The notes under the pieces are model-generated. The model saw only the letters and a program-made list of their open reading frames with translations, was not told where the DNA came from and ran no database searches. From contig NZ_JAOOPZ010000004.1 of assembly GCF_025486335.1 (NCBI RefSeq), positions 1 through 64,000 of the forward strand: DNA of 64,000 nt. The letters are read 5' to 3'. Within the stretch, counting starts at the first letter, position 1. Every line of letters starts with the position of its first letter. The DNA comes from Mycoplasma zalophi (GTDB taxonomy: Bacteria; Bacillota_I; Bacilli_A; Mycoplasmatales; Metamycoplasmataceae). The translations under genes and the position numbers were made by a program. Below, one piece after another: positions 12,501 through 23,321 of the stretch.

Positions 12501-15500
12501 CTGAATCAAAATATCAAAAAATTAAAAAAGCTATTGAAAATGATTTAAAACCACAAATAGAAATTAGAAATAACACAAATTCTAGTGCTTCAAATATTAA
12601 TCAAGCTAAAAATAATTTACATAAACAAGAAAATATTACTAAAATTTCTAAATATAAAAATTTATTAGATAGATTAGTTGAAAAAGAAACTGAACTTGCA
12701 GATTCAAAAACTACTTTATATAGCAATGATCCTGAAATTCAAAGTTACATTCAAAGTGTTTTAGGTAATGAAAATAATCTTCACAATTCAATTACAAATG
12801 AACAAGCATTAACTGACAATGCATATTCATCAAGACAAAACAAAATTGAAGAAACAATCACTAATGCAAGCAATATAAAAGCATCTAAAAATAGTTATAC
12901 AAATTCAAAAACAACATTAGAGAGAAATATTAATGCTATAACTGGAAACAGCAAAGCAAAAGAATTATTAAGTGCTGAAAAGAACCAAATTATTTCTACA
13001 TTAAATTCAGATATAACTAGTGCAAATAATGATCCTACAAAAATAAAAAAAGCTTTTGATAAAGCAACTACAAATTTAAATTCATTGCAAAATAATATAG
13101 ATTGATATAAAGCAGTCGGAGAATATGAGGCTAAAAGAAAAGAAGTTGAAGATTATAAAAATAGTTTAACTAAACCCGAATATAACAAAGTTAAAAATGT
13201 TGATTTAACAAATGCTATTTCTTCAGCTGATGGAAATGTAAATAAAACAAATAAATATAGTGGCAAAACCGCTCAAGAAATTAGAAATCAGATTAAGCCA
13301 TTAACAAATGCAAAATCATCTGCTCAAACTGAAGTTGCAAATATAAATACTAATAAACAATCTTATGATGCTACAGTTACAGAATATACTACATTTAAAA
13401 ACGATGCAAAATATGCTGAATATAAATTAGATTTAGAAACATTTTTATCAAACAATCAAAATTCATTAACTACAAAACAAAATAATAATACAATTTTTTC
13501 AACTGATTTTTCTACAGCTAAATCACAATTAGAAAATAAAATGAGAGATGTGTCTGCATTAAGATATCAAAAATTAAGTGAGACTGTAGAACGTTATGTA
13601 AATAATACCCTAAAAAGTGATTATTACAAAGATTTAAAAGCAGATCTTGAAAGAACAAAAAATACAGAAGATAGTATTTCTCTTCCAAATAATAATCCAA
13701 CACGAGAACAATCTGAAGGATCATACTCAAGATTAGATACTAAATTTAATAACATAAAAACAAGAAAACAATCTCGCGATAATGCTATAAATCAAATGAA
13801 TACTTCAAGAAATGATTTTCAAACAAAAAAATCTTTAATATCAGCTCATTATAATAAAGATATTAATATAGATAGTTGAATACAACAAAAAATTCAGGGC
13901 ATAGAAGATTCAGTTACAAATGCAGTTAATAATGGTACACTCAGTGATCAAACATTTCTTGATGCTAAACAAAAATATGATAATTTAGAAAAAGAAGCAT
14001 ATCAAGAAATAGCAAAACAATTAAATACAAAAATTGAAGAAGTTCTTTCAGACCCTGAAAATGATAAAATAGTCGAAAGTCAACAAAATTATTCAAGATT
14101 ATCACAACTAAAAAACTCACTTTCTAAAGTAAATTACAATAGTTCAAATTATGCAGATGCTATAAAAAATATTTATGATGAAGCAATACAAAATATTAAA
14201 AAAATTAATGATAATAAAAAAGAATATGAAAAAGCACATAAATTAGCAGTTCAAAATCTTAATAAACAAAAAGAATTTGTAACAGCTATTGATAATGCTT
14301 TAGTTCATCTTCCAACACCAGATAATAGATGAGGAAGAAGTTTTAATCCTATTCCACCTGCAGAAAATTCTTCACCAGTTCCTGCAGATCAAAATTATGT
14401 ATTAAAAGTTGACAATCAACAGTTTAGAACTGCAAATACATCTGCAAAAACTGCTTATAACAATTTAGAAGAAGAGGTTAATAGTAAATCTATAAAGAAA
14501 AATAAAGATTCACAATTAGTAAATATTTCAAATGATATTGACCTAATGTTTTTAACTAACAATTTAAATACTCTTGTTAATAACACAGAAAAATTTATAC
14601 AAGTATCGAAATTAAATCAATCTGAAAACGGATTTATAAATAGACAAAATGATCAAACACAAATTAATGGATTTACAAGATTATCTGAAACAAGAAATTT
14701 AAATAATGTTTTACAAAAAGAGTTTCTTGAATCTTACAAAAATAATACAAACAGCAATGTATATAGAGATAACAAAATTAGACTGATTAATGATTATGTA
14801 GAATATAGAGATAAATTTTTTAATTCTATAAAATACTATGAACAAGAAATGGATATGTTAAAAGATAAACTAAAAGAATTCGTTGCTTATGATGAAAACG
14901 GACAACCAGGAAAATATGTACAGCAATTTAGAAAATTATATTCTTATTTGCCTTTTCTTGTTGGATACCAAAATTGATATAAATACTTAACATTCTTTTA
15001 TAATAATTTATTTATAGGTACTAATGAATATGAAAATTTTGACTTTTTCTTTTCATATGATTCAAAAGGACAACCAATTAATTTTAACTATAAGAATATA
15101 TATGAAGATGTACTAAGATTACAAACATCAACCACTCCAGGGAATAATGAAAGCATAGAAGCGGTTATAAAAAATATTGAAAATAGGGCTGGAAATTTAG
15201 CAGCAAGAAACTTTAGTTCAAATTGACCACTTAAAAATTATTCACAATATTATTGAAAAAATTATAGTACATGACCACAATTTAAATTAAGGGGCTCATC
15301 TGATTCTTACGTTATTAATGAATATATTCGAAAAATGGGATTTTCTTTATTAAATAAAATTCCAAACAAAAATAAATCTAACAATCTTTATATACAATTT
15401 TCAAATAAATTAGATTCTTTAAAAAGAGAAGGAGGTCCATCATCAACACAGGCTGTACTTCATGATTACAACAATTATCAAAATAAAATTAAAGATGTCA

Positions 15501-15667
15501 TTAATTATTACTTTTTAGTTATTGATAAACTTTATGAAGAAAAAAATAATAAAGAATACAAACAATTATTACTATGAGATGGTAGTGGAGCAAATCCAGA
15601 AAATACAACAATAAATAAAGAAATTCATTATGTAGATGGAAATAATTTTGTATTTAAATTATTATAA
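6593..15667 (+). CDS. Giant membrane-anchored helical-repeat protein (FIVAR/GA-like)
   Basis: A single open frame of 3,024 aa. All TGA codons (for example 13103-13105, 13877-13879, 14975-14977, 15575-15577) fall at plausible Trp sites. GGGAGAAAG precedes the ATG. A basic N-terminus and one hydrophobic helix (about residues 12-30) form an uncleaved signal anchor; I see no lipobox. From about residue 130 to 2500 the protein is built of roughly 75-90-residue units following the pattern Y..I...L..AI......D..S..I..AI..L..A...AK, i.e. three-helix bundles resembling FIVAR or GA modules of long Gram-positive adhesins such as Ebh. The last 550 residues differ: Trp/Tyr-rich with few repeats, perhaps a binding head. 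Lys/Glu/Asn content is very high and Cys is essentially absent. It probably forms a long extracellular fibre. Adhesion or host-protein binding is inferred from architecture only. Confidence 0.85.
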
Positions 15668-15723
15668 CAAACACACAAAAATTAAAAATTTTATAATTGT
15701 CGTTTCTAAATTATAAAACAATC

Positions 15724-15756
15724 AAAAACCTAACACTCTATGTGTTAGGTTTTTTG
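15724..15756. terminator. Bidirectional terminator between convergent genes
   Basis: AAAACCTAACAC-tctat-GTGTTAGGTTTT with a T run on one side and an A run on the other. It serves the giant gene (+) and the lipoprotein pair (-). Confidence 0.85.
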
Positions 15757-15763
15757 ATTAAAT

Positions 15764-16807
15764 CTAATCTTCAAATTCAACACTATTTTTAGGTAATCCT
15801 AATTCAGTAACAAGTGCTTCTAAGTTTGTTTTTATTTGTTCTAAAATAGCAGTTGAATCTTCTTGTAATTTAAAGTCTAATGATGAAGAAATAGCTTCAG
15901 AATTTTGAGAAATTAATGTTTCTAAATTATTTTTTAATAATGTAAATTTTGTATTTATTTCTTCTGCTTTTTCACTATTTGCTTTTGTAATAAGTGGTTT
16001 AATTGTATCGTTGAATGTATTTATTATCATATTCTTGTTTGTTGCGTTATTATTTTGTTTATTTACAACATCAATAAAATTATCTACTCATTCAAGACTT
16101 TCATAGTATAAATTAGCAGCAGCATGTGAGTGATTATGTTGATTTGAATTTTGTGGATTAACATCTTGTTCATGTAAATGTTCTTCTTCTGTAAAGTGAT
16201 CTGGATCAACTAATGTGTGAGTGAAGAAAATTCAAATATTTCTTAAACTACTTTGTAATGTACCATTTGTTATATTTTTTTCCTCTAGTTTATCTTGTAT
16301 ATTTTTTAAATTTTCAAAAAATTCATTATTTTTGTTATTTAAAGCACTTATGTGAGTTCCCATAACTAAATCTAAATCTTCAGATATATCTGCTAATTTA
16401 TTTAATGAAGTTGCATATTCTGATGTTTGGTCTTTTTTAACTTCTTCTGGAATAGTCAATCATGTATTTACATAATTTGTAATTGTTTGTTTTTCTTCGT
16501 CACTTAAACTATCGGTTTTTGCTATTTCTGTTAAATTATTATTTAAATCTTTTAATGAATTTGTAAAAGCTTGTGCTTTAATAATAAATTTATCGGCATT
16601 AACCTTGATTTTGTCGATAACAAATTTTTTTGCTTCATCATAATTTGCTTTCAAGTTATTATAATTTTTAAATTCATTTGTTGTTTTTTTATTTTCTTCT
16701 GATTTAGTTTGTGCACAAGAAGCAGCAATTGCAGGAACTGAGATAGCTGCAATTGTGCTTATTGTTAATAAACTAAAAGCAAAAAGTTTCTTGTTTGTTT
16801 TTTTCAT
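15764..16807 (-). CDS. Lipoprotein with a histidine-rich segment
   Basis: 347 aa. Signal peptide MKKTNKKLFAFSLLTIST followed by a lipobox ending AIAASC, so lipid attachment at Cys near residue 31 is predicted. The mature protein is helical and Lys/Glu/Asn-rich. About three fifths along is a His/acid-rich stretch, DPDHFTEEEHLHEQ then NQHNHSHAAAN, the kind seen in zinc-binding surface proteins. AAGGAG lies 6 nt before the ATG and overlaps the stop codon of the upstream lipoprotein gene (TAAGGAG), so the two are translated from one message. ZIP is the next locus on the divergent side, which supports metal capture at the surface. That role is inferred; I cannot assign a named family. Confidence 0.8.
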
Positions 16808-16816
16808 TTTTTCTCC

Positions 16817-18610
16817 TTAAAATGTAAATGGTTCTTTCTTTGTTTGATCATAACCCTTAAAGCCATTTCATAAAATTATTTTATTTTGATTTTTTTCATT
16901 AAGTAATTCTACTTCTTTTGAATTTTCATAGGCAATGAAGTGGAATTTTAAAGCAACTTGACCTGCAGAATATGGTATATCAGCAATTTCAACTCTTATA
17001 TGATTTAACATTGTATTAATATCACCTTTTTTAGTATTTATTGCATATTGTAAAACAAAAAGATTAAGTCATGTTTGAAAGTATTTAAATGCTTCTGAGT
17101 CATATGTTAGTCACCCTGCTTCAAAATTACTTTTAATATTATTATTTCATAGGCTCAGATAGTAAGGCATTTTAATATGTTTTATTGCTGATTGATCAAT
17201 TGAATTTAAAATGCTTTTAAATAGGTCTGATTCAAAAAAGTCATTTGCATCTATGCCTGTAAAATCTCTTTTATCTTGGTTATTTATTTTTAATTGAAAT
17301 GTATCATTCTGTAAATTAAACTTCTCTAAATTAGGATTAAAACTTTCAAATATTAATTGGTTTTTTATTTTATTAATTAGTGGTTTCATTTTGTGACCAT
17401 GATCATCAAAATCACTACTTATTCATCAAAAATATTCTTTGGAATCATCTTGATGAATAACTTCAATTTTAATTTTTAGTAATTGTCGTGTTCCGAAAAA
17501 TTCAGCGATTTCACTTGAAACAAATCGATATGCTTTGTCAGTGGTCTTTTTGTATTCCGGAACTTCTAATTCAATTAAATCACTATGTGTGTTTAAAAAA
17601 TAATTTAAACCGTCACCACTTATAAATTCCGGACTATATAAATCACTTACAAAACTATTTATATCACTAACTGAATAGATATTATTAAGTTTAAATTTTA
17701 AAATTGGACTAACTAAATATTCATTAAAAAGTTTTAAATCATCAATATTTTTAAATACTCCAAACTTTGGGTCATTTAAGTAATTTTTAAAACCAAATAA
17801 ATAAAATTTTTTGTTTTTATTTTCTTCTGATAATAAATTGTTGTTATCTTTATCAAAACATTCTAAAGAAAAACTAACCATATTATCATTTTTATCTTCT
17901 AAAAAATCCTCTTCATTAATTTTAATATTTATTTTGTAAACATCAGTATTAAAATAATTTATATATGTTAGTAAAAGGGTTTCTAAAAATTTTTTTTGCA
18001 AAGGATTATCTAATCATGATTGTAATCTAATTGTGTTTAGATTATAAAAATAACCGTCGAAAAATTTTAAATTAGTTACGCTTGCTCATGTACCATTTCC
18101 CATGTCATCAATTATTTTATAAATTAAAGTTTGAATATCTGGAAATGGTTTTAAACCTATTTCAGAATATTTTATATTATAAACAGTTGGCAAAGTATTT
18201 GTGATTCATGGCAAGCAGTTGTTTGTAGTTTTAACTATGCTTTTATCAAATTGTACAAAAAAATTATTTATGTCTATTTTTTGTGCATCTTGGGTTTTTA
18301 TTACATCAATAATCTTTTCTTGTCCTATTTCAATTCCAAACTCATTTGTTTTAGGTTTTGTTTGTTCGATAATGTTATAAAAAGTATTATCATTATTTAA
18401 ATTTTCGATTTCTTTATTTAAAAAAGGATAAAAATTATTTAAAATATTAATTTGTTTGTTATTAAATAGCATTAATAATTTTTTATCTATTATTGATTCA
18501 TTTATACTTTGAGTATTTATATTTGCTGTATTACATGATATGCAAGCCAAGGCACTAATGCTAGATAAAGACAAAATAGAACCTAAAAATAACTTATTTT
18601 TTTTCCACAT
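16817..18610 (-). CDS. Lipoprotein, function unknown
   Basis: 597 aa. MWKKNKLFLGSILSLSSI is a signal peptide; the Cys pair in ACISC gives a weak lipobox. The start at 18610 follows AAGGAAATATC; a longer TTG start at 18637 has no ribosome-binding site. The mature protein is Asn/Asp/Phe-rich with a conserved-looking C-terminal segment (WWISSDFDDHGHKMKPL) that contains two His. First gene of a two-gene unit with the His-rich lipoprotein, 9 nt apart. It is divergent from the ZIP gene across a 118-nt control region with a duplicated 13-bp motif. No close family recognised. Confidence 0.75.
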
Positions 18611-18630
18611 GATATTTCCTTGCCGTAATT

Positions 18631-18658
18631 TTTGCAATTATTAATTTTGCAATTATTA
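18631..18658. promoter_or_regulatory. Duplicated TTTGCAATTATTA motif (candidate operator)
   Basis: Identical 13-mers at 18631-18643 and 18646-18658, 15 bp apart, sit in the divergent region between the lipoprotein operon and ZIP, immediately downstream of a minus-strand TATAAT (18663-18658). The placement fits a repressor site shared by both directions. The sequence is A+T-rich, so chance is not excluded. Confidence 0.4.
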
Positions 18659-18728
18659 TTATAATATAATTAAAAAAAATTTGGTAAAATATTGTAAGTT
18701 ATTATCAAAAATTATATAAAGGAGAGTT

Positions 18729-19733
18729 ATGTTTTTTAAGGAAATTCAATTTAATAATAATCTTGAATTAACAATATTAATAAATTTATTAATTTACTCA
18801 CTTATATTGCTTGCGGCACCTGTTATTGTGTCATTAGTACTAAGTGCAATTAAACCAAAATTTTCTAAACATAAAATGATTTATCTTTATGCATTTAGCA
18901 CAGGAATGTTTTTAATAATTGGTTCAGCAGGTTTTATTAAAGAAGCTGTTTTAAGTCTTGAAACTTGATTACATACAAGCGGTGAAAATGGAGGATTAAG
19001 ATTAACAAATGGAGATGTTACTAAAGAACAATTATATATGGCAGTTATTGTTGGGATAAGTGCTTTAATTGGTTTAACTTTAGTTATTCTTTGAAGATAT
19101 ATTTCTATTAAAAAACATAAAGGACATATTCATGAATCTCATGAAGAACATGGACATTCAGATCATATTATTTCTTTTACAGATATAGATAATCCCAAAG
19201 CTGCATGAATAGCTATTTTAATGTTATTAATTCATAGAATAATAGATGGTCTTGTTTTAGGATTAAGTGTCTATCAAATGACAAGTATAAATTACACTAA
19301 CCCTAATATTGGTTTAATTGTTACATTTAATATTCATATTCTAGTTGAAAATATTATTATTTATTACCGTCAAACTCAGTACGGTCAAACTAAATGAAAA
19401 GCAATAAGATATAATTTATATACAATGTTATTAATAATTCCAATTTTATTTTTTGGGGCATTTTTAGGTAAGTATTTAGATTATCAAAAATGAGTTATAC
19501 CATCACTTCAAATTATCGGTGGAGTAATTATAGTTTTTACTGCTATTTTTGAATTAGTGCCTGAATTTATTCACAATAGAAATTCTTCTGTCAAAGTTCT
19601 TTATACTACGTTTGCTTATTTTGCGGCAAGTGTTATTTTAACGCTTGTAATGCTTTCATTCCATACACATTTACAACCGCCGGCCATTTCCGGTGAGTCT
19701 ATAGAGATTCAAGGAATATTACCATGAAGTTAA
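18729..19733 (+). CDS. ZIP family divalent metal transporter
   Basis: 334 aa, about eight hydrophobic helices. Between helices 3 and 4 lies the cytosolic His-rich loop HKGHIHESHEEHGHSDH, typical of ZIP zinc/iron/manganese importers. Helix 4 carries LLIHRIIDGLVLGLS, matching the ZIP HxxxDG-type motif, and helix 5 has TFNIHILVENIIIYY (HxxxE). These are the transmembrane metal-site positions of the family. GGAGAG precedes the ATG. The 3' end overlaps the next gene by 10 nt, so uptake and the following lipoprotein are co-expressed. Zinc is the likeliest substrate, but the sequence cannot separate Zn from Fe or Mn. Confidence 0.85.
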
Positions 19734-22294
19734 AAAAAATATTTTTAAGTAGCATATTATTATCAGCTCCTATTGCGGGGCTTTTTGCAGTTAGTTGTAA
19801 AATTAATAATTTTTTAGAAACTAATGATCAATATATTGAAACGTACAACTTTCCTAATGACAACAATAATTTTTCAATTTATAATAAAAATAATGTTTCT
19901 AAAAAAATTAATAATTTAATTTCTACTAAACTATTTAGAATAGTATCACAAGATAAACCAGCAATTGATTTTGTAAATAATAAAATTCTAAAACCATCCA
20001 AAATGTTTTTAAAATTTGAACAAGCTTCAAGAATACAGATAACTTGAAATAGCGATGAAAATGACGCTATGCAAGAAGAAATTTCAGTTTTTGATAAAGA
20101 TACAATTAAAGATGTATCTTTTGATAAATTGCCTAGCGGAGATCCTGCTAATCCCGATACTTTTCTTGAAGAAGATAATCCAACAACAGGTTATGCTAAT
20201 TTATATAAATTCATTGAAAGTGATGATTCGCATTCAATTAATAGTAAAACATTTAAAAAGGCATTAAAAAATGCAAAAAAAATTGAAATATTTGTTTTAG
20301 ATAATAAAAATCCTTGATTAGATGCTGAAGGTAATAAAATTAATGAAACTGTTAAAATTCAAGATTTTAAATTAGGGTTCTTAAGGTCAATTATGTTATC
20401 TAAAAATAACCGTACAAAAATATTAAAAAATCCAAATTTAATCTTACAAGATACGCAAATTACTAAAAATATAAATTATTTCAATCAAGATGATATTTTA
20501 GAATACTTAAAATCGAATAATATTAATATAAAACCATTTTTAAATCCAAATTTTGTAAAAACTGATAAGCCGCTGACTTTTGAATTAGAAACGGATGGAA
20601 GTTTTTTAACTTCAGATTGATCAGACGTTTTTAGAAATTTATTTTTATTAGATAATGTAACGGATGCTATTCCAAGTTTTAAATTTAGCTTAGATTTTTT
20701 TTCAAGTGATTTAAAAAACTATGATTTTTTATATGAATATGGTAAGACATATCAAGATTTATTTTATTCTAGTTATTATTTTGTAACAAATAATACATTA
20801 GACAATATAAAACTATATAAAAATAAACATTATATTAATAATACAAACTGACAAAATCAATATCGTTTAAATGAAATTAATTTTAAATTTAATGTTTTAC
20901 CAATTAATTCACAAACTTTTAATATTCAAACGTTTAATGCTTTTAATCAAAATTTAAATAGTAGTCTTAATTTTAATAATTTAGATGAGTTACAAAAACA
21001 GGATATTATGAATAATTTTGAAAAGTATAATCTTAATTATTTTAAAAACTATCAAATGTATAATAATCAAATTCCTTTAATTATCAATTTATTTCCTCAT
21101 TCTGACACATTATTTTTTAATAATGCATTTAGTAGACTATATTTTGGTTTAAATAAAAATGAATTAAAAAATGATTATTTTATTAAACAAACAGTTACAA
21201 AGGATACTATTGTTTTTAGAAGTTTAATTAATAATGTAATAAATCCTTATGTTTTAAGTAGCTTAAAAAATTCTGACGTATATCTTTCACAAGCACCAAG
21301 TGGAATTTTTATATCTGCTAATGATATTGAAAATACTAATTATAAAAATTTAATTGATGCAGCACAACAAATATCAAAACAAATAATTTTTGATGATAAT
21401 TTACAAAAAATTAATAAAACAACAAGCTTTGAAAATAAACAAAAAGCTAAACAATTGGACAATATAACAAATTATAATAAATCTTTAGAATCCGTAGATT
21501 TTTATCAAATTCAACAAGTTATAAAGCCAATTTTAGATAATTATTTTAATCTTCACAAAGACGAAAATACTGTAAATTGAACAGTTCCACTAGATAACAG
21601 ACAAGGCCTTTATTCAGTTTCTAAATTAGCTAATTTCATTAAAAATACTTTTAAAAATTTAGATAAAAGACTTGAAGTAGAAATAAAACTAATTGAAAAT
21701 GACGATCAATATAATTTATATTTTAAAAATCAAAACAGTATTTATAATGAAAATAATTTTCAAATTTCTACTACTGATACAAATGGTTTTTTATATAAAT
21801 ATTTAACGCAAAATAATTATAAAAATTTATTGCAATTAATATATATATGAGATGTTGTAAAAGATACAAAATCTTATCCAGAAATTAGTCAGTTCATAAG
21901 AAACTTACAAACAGAATTCGGATTTAGTAACTATTCTTATGCAAATAAGATGTTTGATAAATTTAAATATTCAGATTTTAAAAACTTTGAGCAATTTATC
22001 AAAAAGTTTAATACAAATAATTTTAGTTGAAACATAGAAAAGTTTAATAATATGTTGCTATCATTTATTACAAATTATTCAAAAAGAAACATAACTTTTA
22101 CCATTGTTAATCTAATAAATGAAATAGCAAATGCACTTAGTTACACTATAAGTATTGATAATTATGTTTCACTTAATAATTATTCAAAAAATTTATTACA
22201 AAAATACATAATTAAACCAGCTTCATATTACAATTTAGAATATTTACAAGATATATTGATTTTAAATGAAAGGATAAGGAATGATAAAAAATAA
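19724..22294 (+). CDS. Large lipoprotein, function unknown
   Basis: 856 aa after reading TGA as Trp (frames at 19724, 20069, 20393, 21008 and 22052 are one). Signal peptide MKLKKIFLSSILLSAPIAGL with lipobox FAVSC at about residues 22-26. The mature part is Asn/Lys/Asp/Tyr/Phe-rich, with no motif I recognise. The start codon lies inside the last codons of ZIP (10-nt overlap) with GGA 8 nt upstream, indicating translational coupling. It overlaps the next lipoprotein gene by 14 nt. Surface component of the ZIP operon; metal or ligand capture is inferred from context only. Confidence 0.8.
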
Positions 22295-23075
22295 AAAAAA
22301 GTGAGTCTTATTAACTTTAATTCCAGCAATTTCTTTAGTTGCAATACCTGCTGTATCTTGTGTTAATGGTACATCTAATACAGAAACTAAAGTAAATGAT
22401 TTGCCTTTAAGTCTAATTCAACAAATTTATGATTCATTTGAATTAAAAATAAAAAAAGATACACAAACAACATATGAAGAATTTTTAAAATTATTTAAAC
22501 AAAAATATGAAAAAAATAATAATGATATTTATAGAACTTTAAAAGATTTTGAAATATCAAATATTGTATCTTCCAAATTAATGGACATAAACAAAATGCA
22601 ACCCGGACATAAGTTAATTATTAAACCTGTTTTTAATTCTAAAACTAAACAATTTGCACTAAATATAAAAGTTATGCATATTCAAGGTGGATATATTGAA
22701 GGTAAAGAAGAAGGTAATAATACAATAGCAAAAGGTGAGTTTAGATTATTTTCTGAAGAAGATAAAAGAATACAAAAAGAATTTCTTGATAATTATGTGA
22801 ATAATTTAATTTTTAAATTAAAAGATAATATATCTATGTCTGAAGTATTACAACAAATTGATGATTCTAAATTACAAGATTCTTCTTATGTTTATAAATT
22901 ATTTTCACAGGAATTAAATGATAAAATTACTTTTAATTTACCACAATTAAATCGTCCTCATGATACTGTTTTAGCATTTAATGTTGAAAAAACAGATCAA
23001 GTAAAGTTAGTTATTTTATTAAAAAATGAATTTAATTCTAATGTTCTCTTTAAGCAATTTAAGATCTTAAGTTAA
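22281..23075 (+). CDS. Lipoprotein, function unknown
   Basis: 264 aa. Signal peptide MIKNKKKWVLLTLIPAISLV and lipobox IPAVSC. AAGGATAAGG lies just before the ATG, within the end of the preceding gene. The mature protein alternates helical stretches with a strand-rich centre (QPGHKLIIKPVFNSKTKQF) and has no recognised domain. Third gene of the ZIP operon and followed by a terminator. The frame is intact. Confidence 0.78.
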
Positions 23076-23076
23076 T

Positions 23077-23102
23077 TTAAAAGCCATAAATTGGCTTTTT
23101 TA
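23077..23102 (+). terminator. Terminator of the ZIP-lipoprotein operon
   Basis: AAAAGCC-ataaatt-GGCTTTTTT, directly after the last lipoprotein stop. Confidence 0.75.
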
Positions 23103-23115
23103 TTATTTTTTAAAT

Positions 23116-23280
23116 AAAAAAACTCTCTTTTTCTTATTAAACGAAAAAGAGAGGTACATTACATATTTAGATTTGTTGTAATACATGTTGAACCAAAATT
23201 TTGATCCCTTGCTTTCCACCTTGAATTAACAGGTTGGCATGCGTCATTGCCGCTAAGCTACGCAACTCTGAATGTTTTGC
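23116..23280 (-). ncRNA. Candidate structured non-coding RNA, about 165 nt
   Basis: No open frame of note. On the minus strand there is TATAAT at 23292-23287 with a -35-like TTTGAA 16 nt upstream, and a strong terminator at 23153-23116 (11-bp CTCTCTTTTTC/GAAAAAGAGAG stem, then T7). Between them the sequence is more G+C-rich than its surroundings and can fold: GCGT...ACGC; CCAACCT...AGGTGG; GATCA...TGGTTC; and a 9-bp stem UGUAUUACA/UGUAAUGUA. It does not fit a cloverleaf tRNA, and I do not see the SRP, RNase P or tmRNA cores. It ends tail to tail with the ZIP operon, so it is not a leader. Identity unknown. Confidence 0.5.
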
Positions 23281-23321
23281 TAGATAATTATAACATAATT
23301 AAAAATTTTTCAAATAAATTA

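Noticed and set aside
13103-13105. TGA codons inside the giant gene, LeuS, DnaB, GdpP and others as frameshifts or pseudogenes
   Set aside because: The same frame continues with conserved sequence after every TGA; reading TGA as Trp explains all of them.
6593-15667. CRISPR array or DNA-level tandem repeat in the giant gene
   Set aside because: Similarity between units is at the amino-acid pattern level; no exact spaced DNA repeats are visible.
23160-23280. tRNA gene in the structured-RNA region
   Set aside because: D-arm-like and anticodon-arm-like hairpins exist, but there is no T-loop GTTCRA in the right place and no 7-bp acceptor stem.
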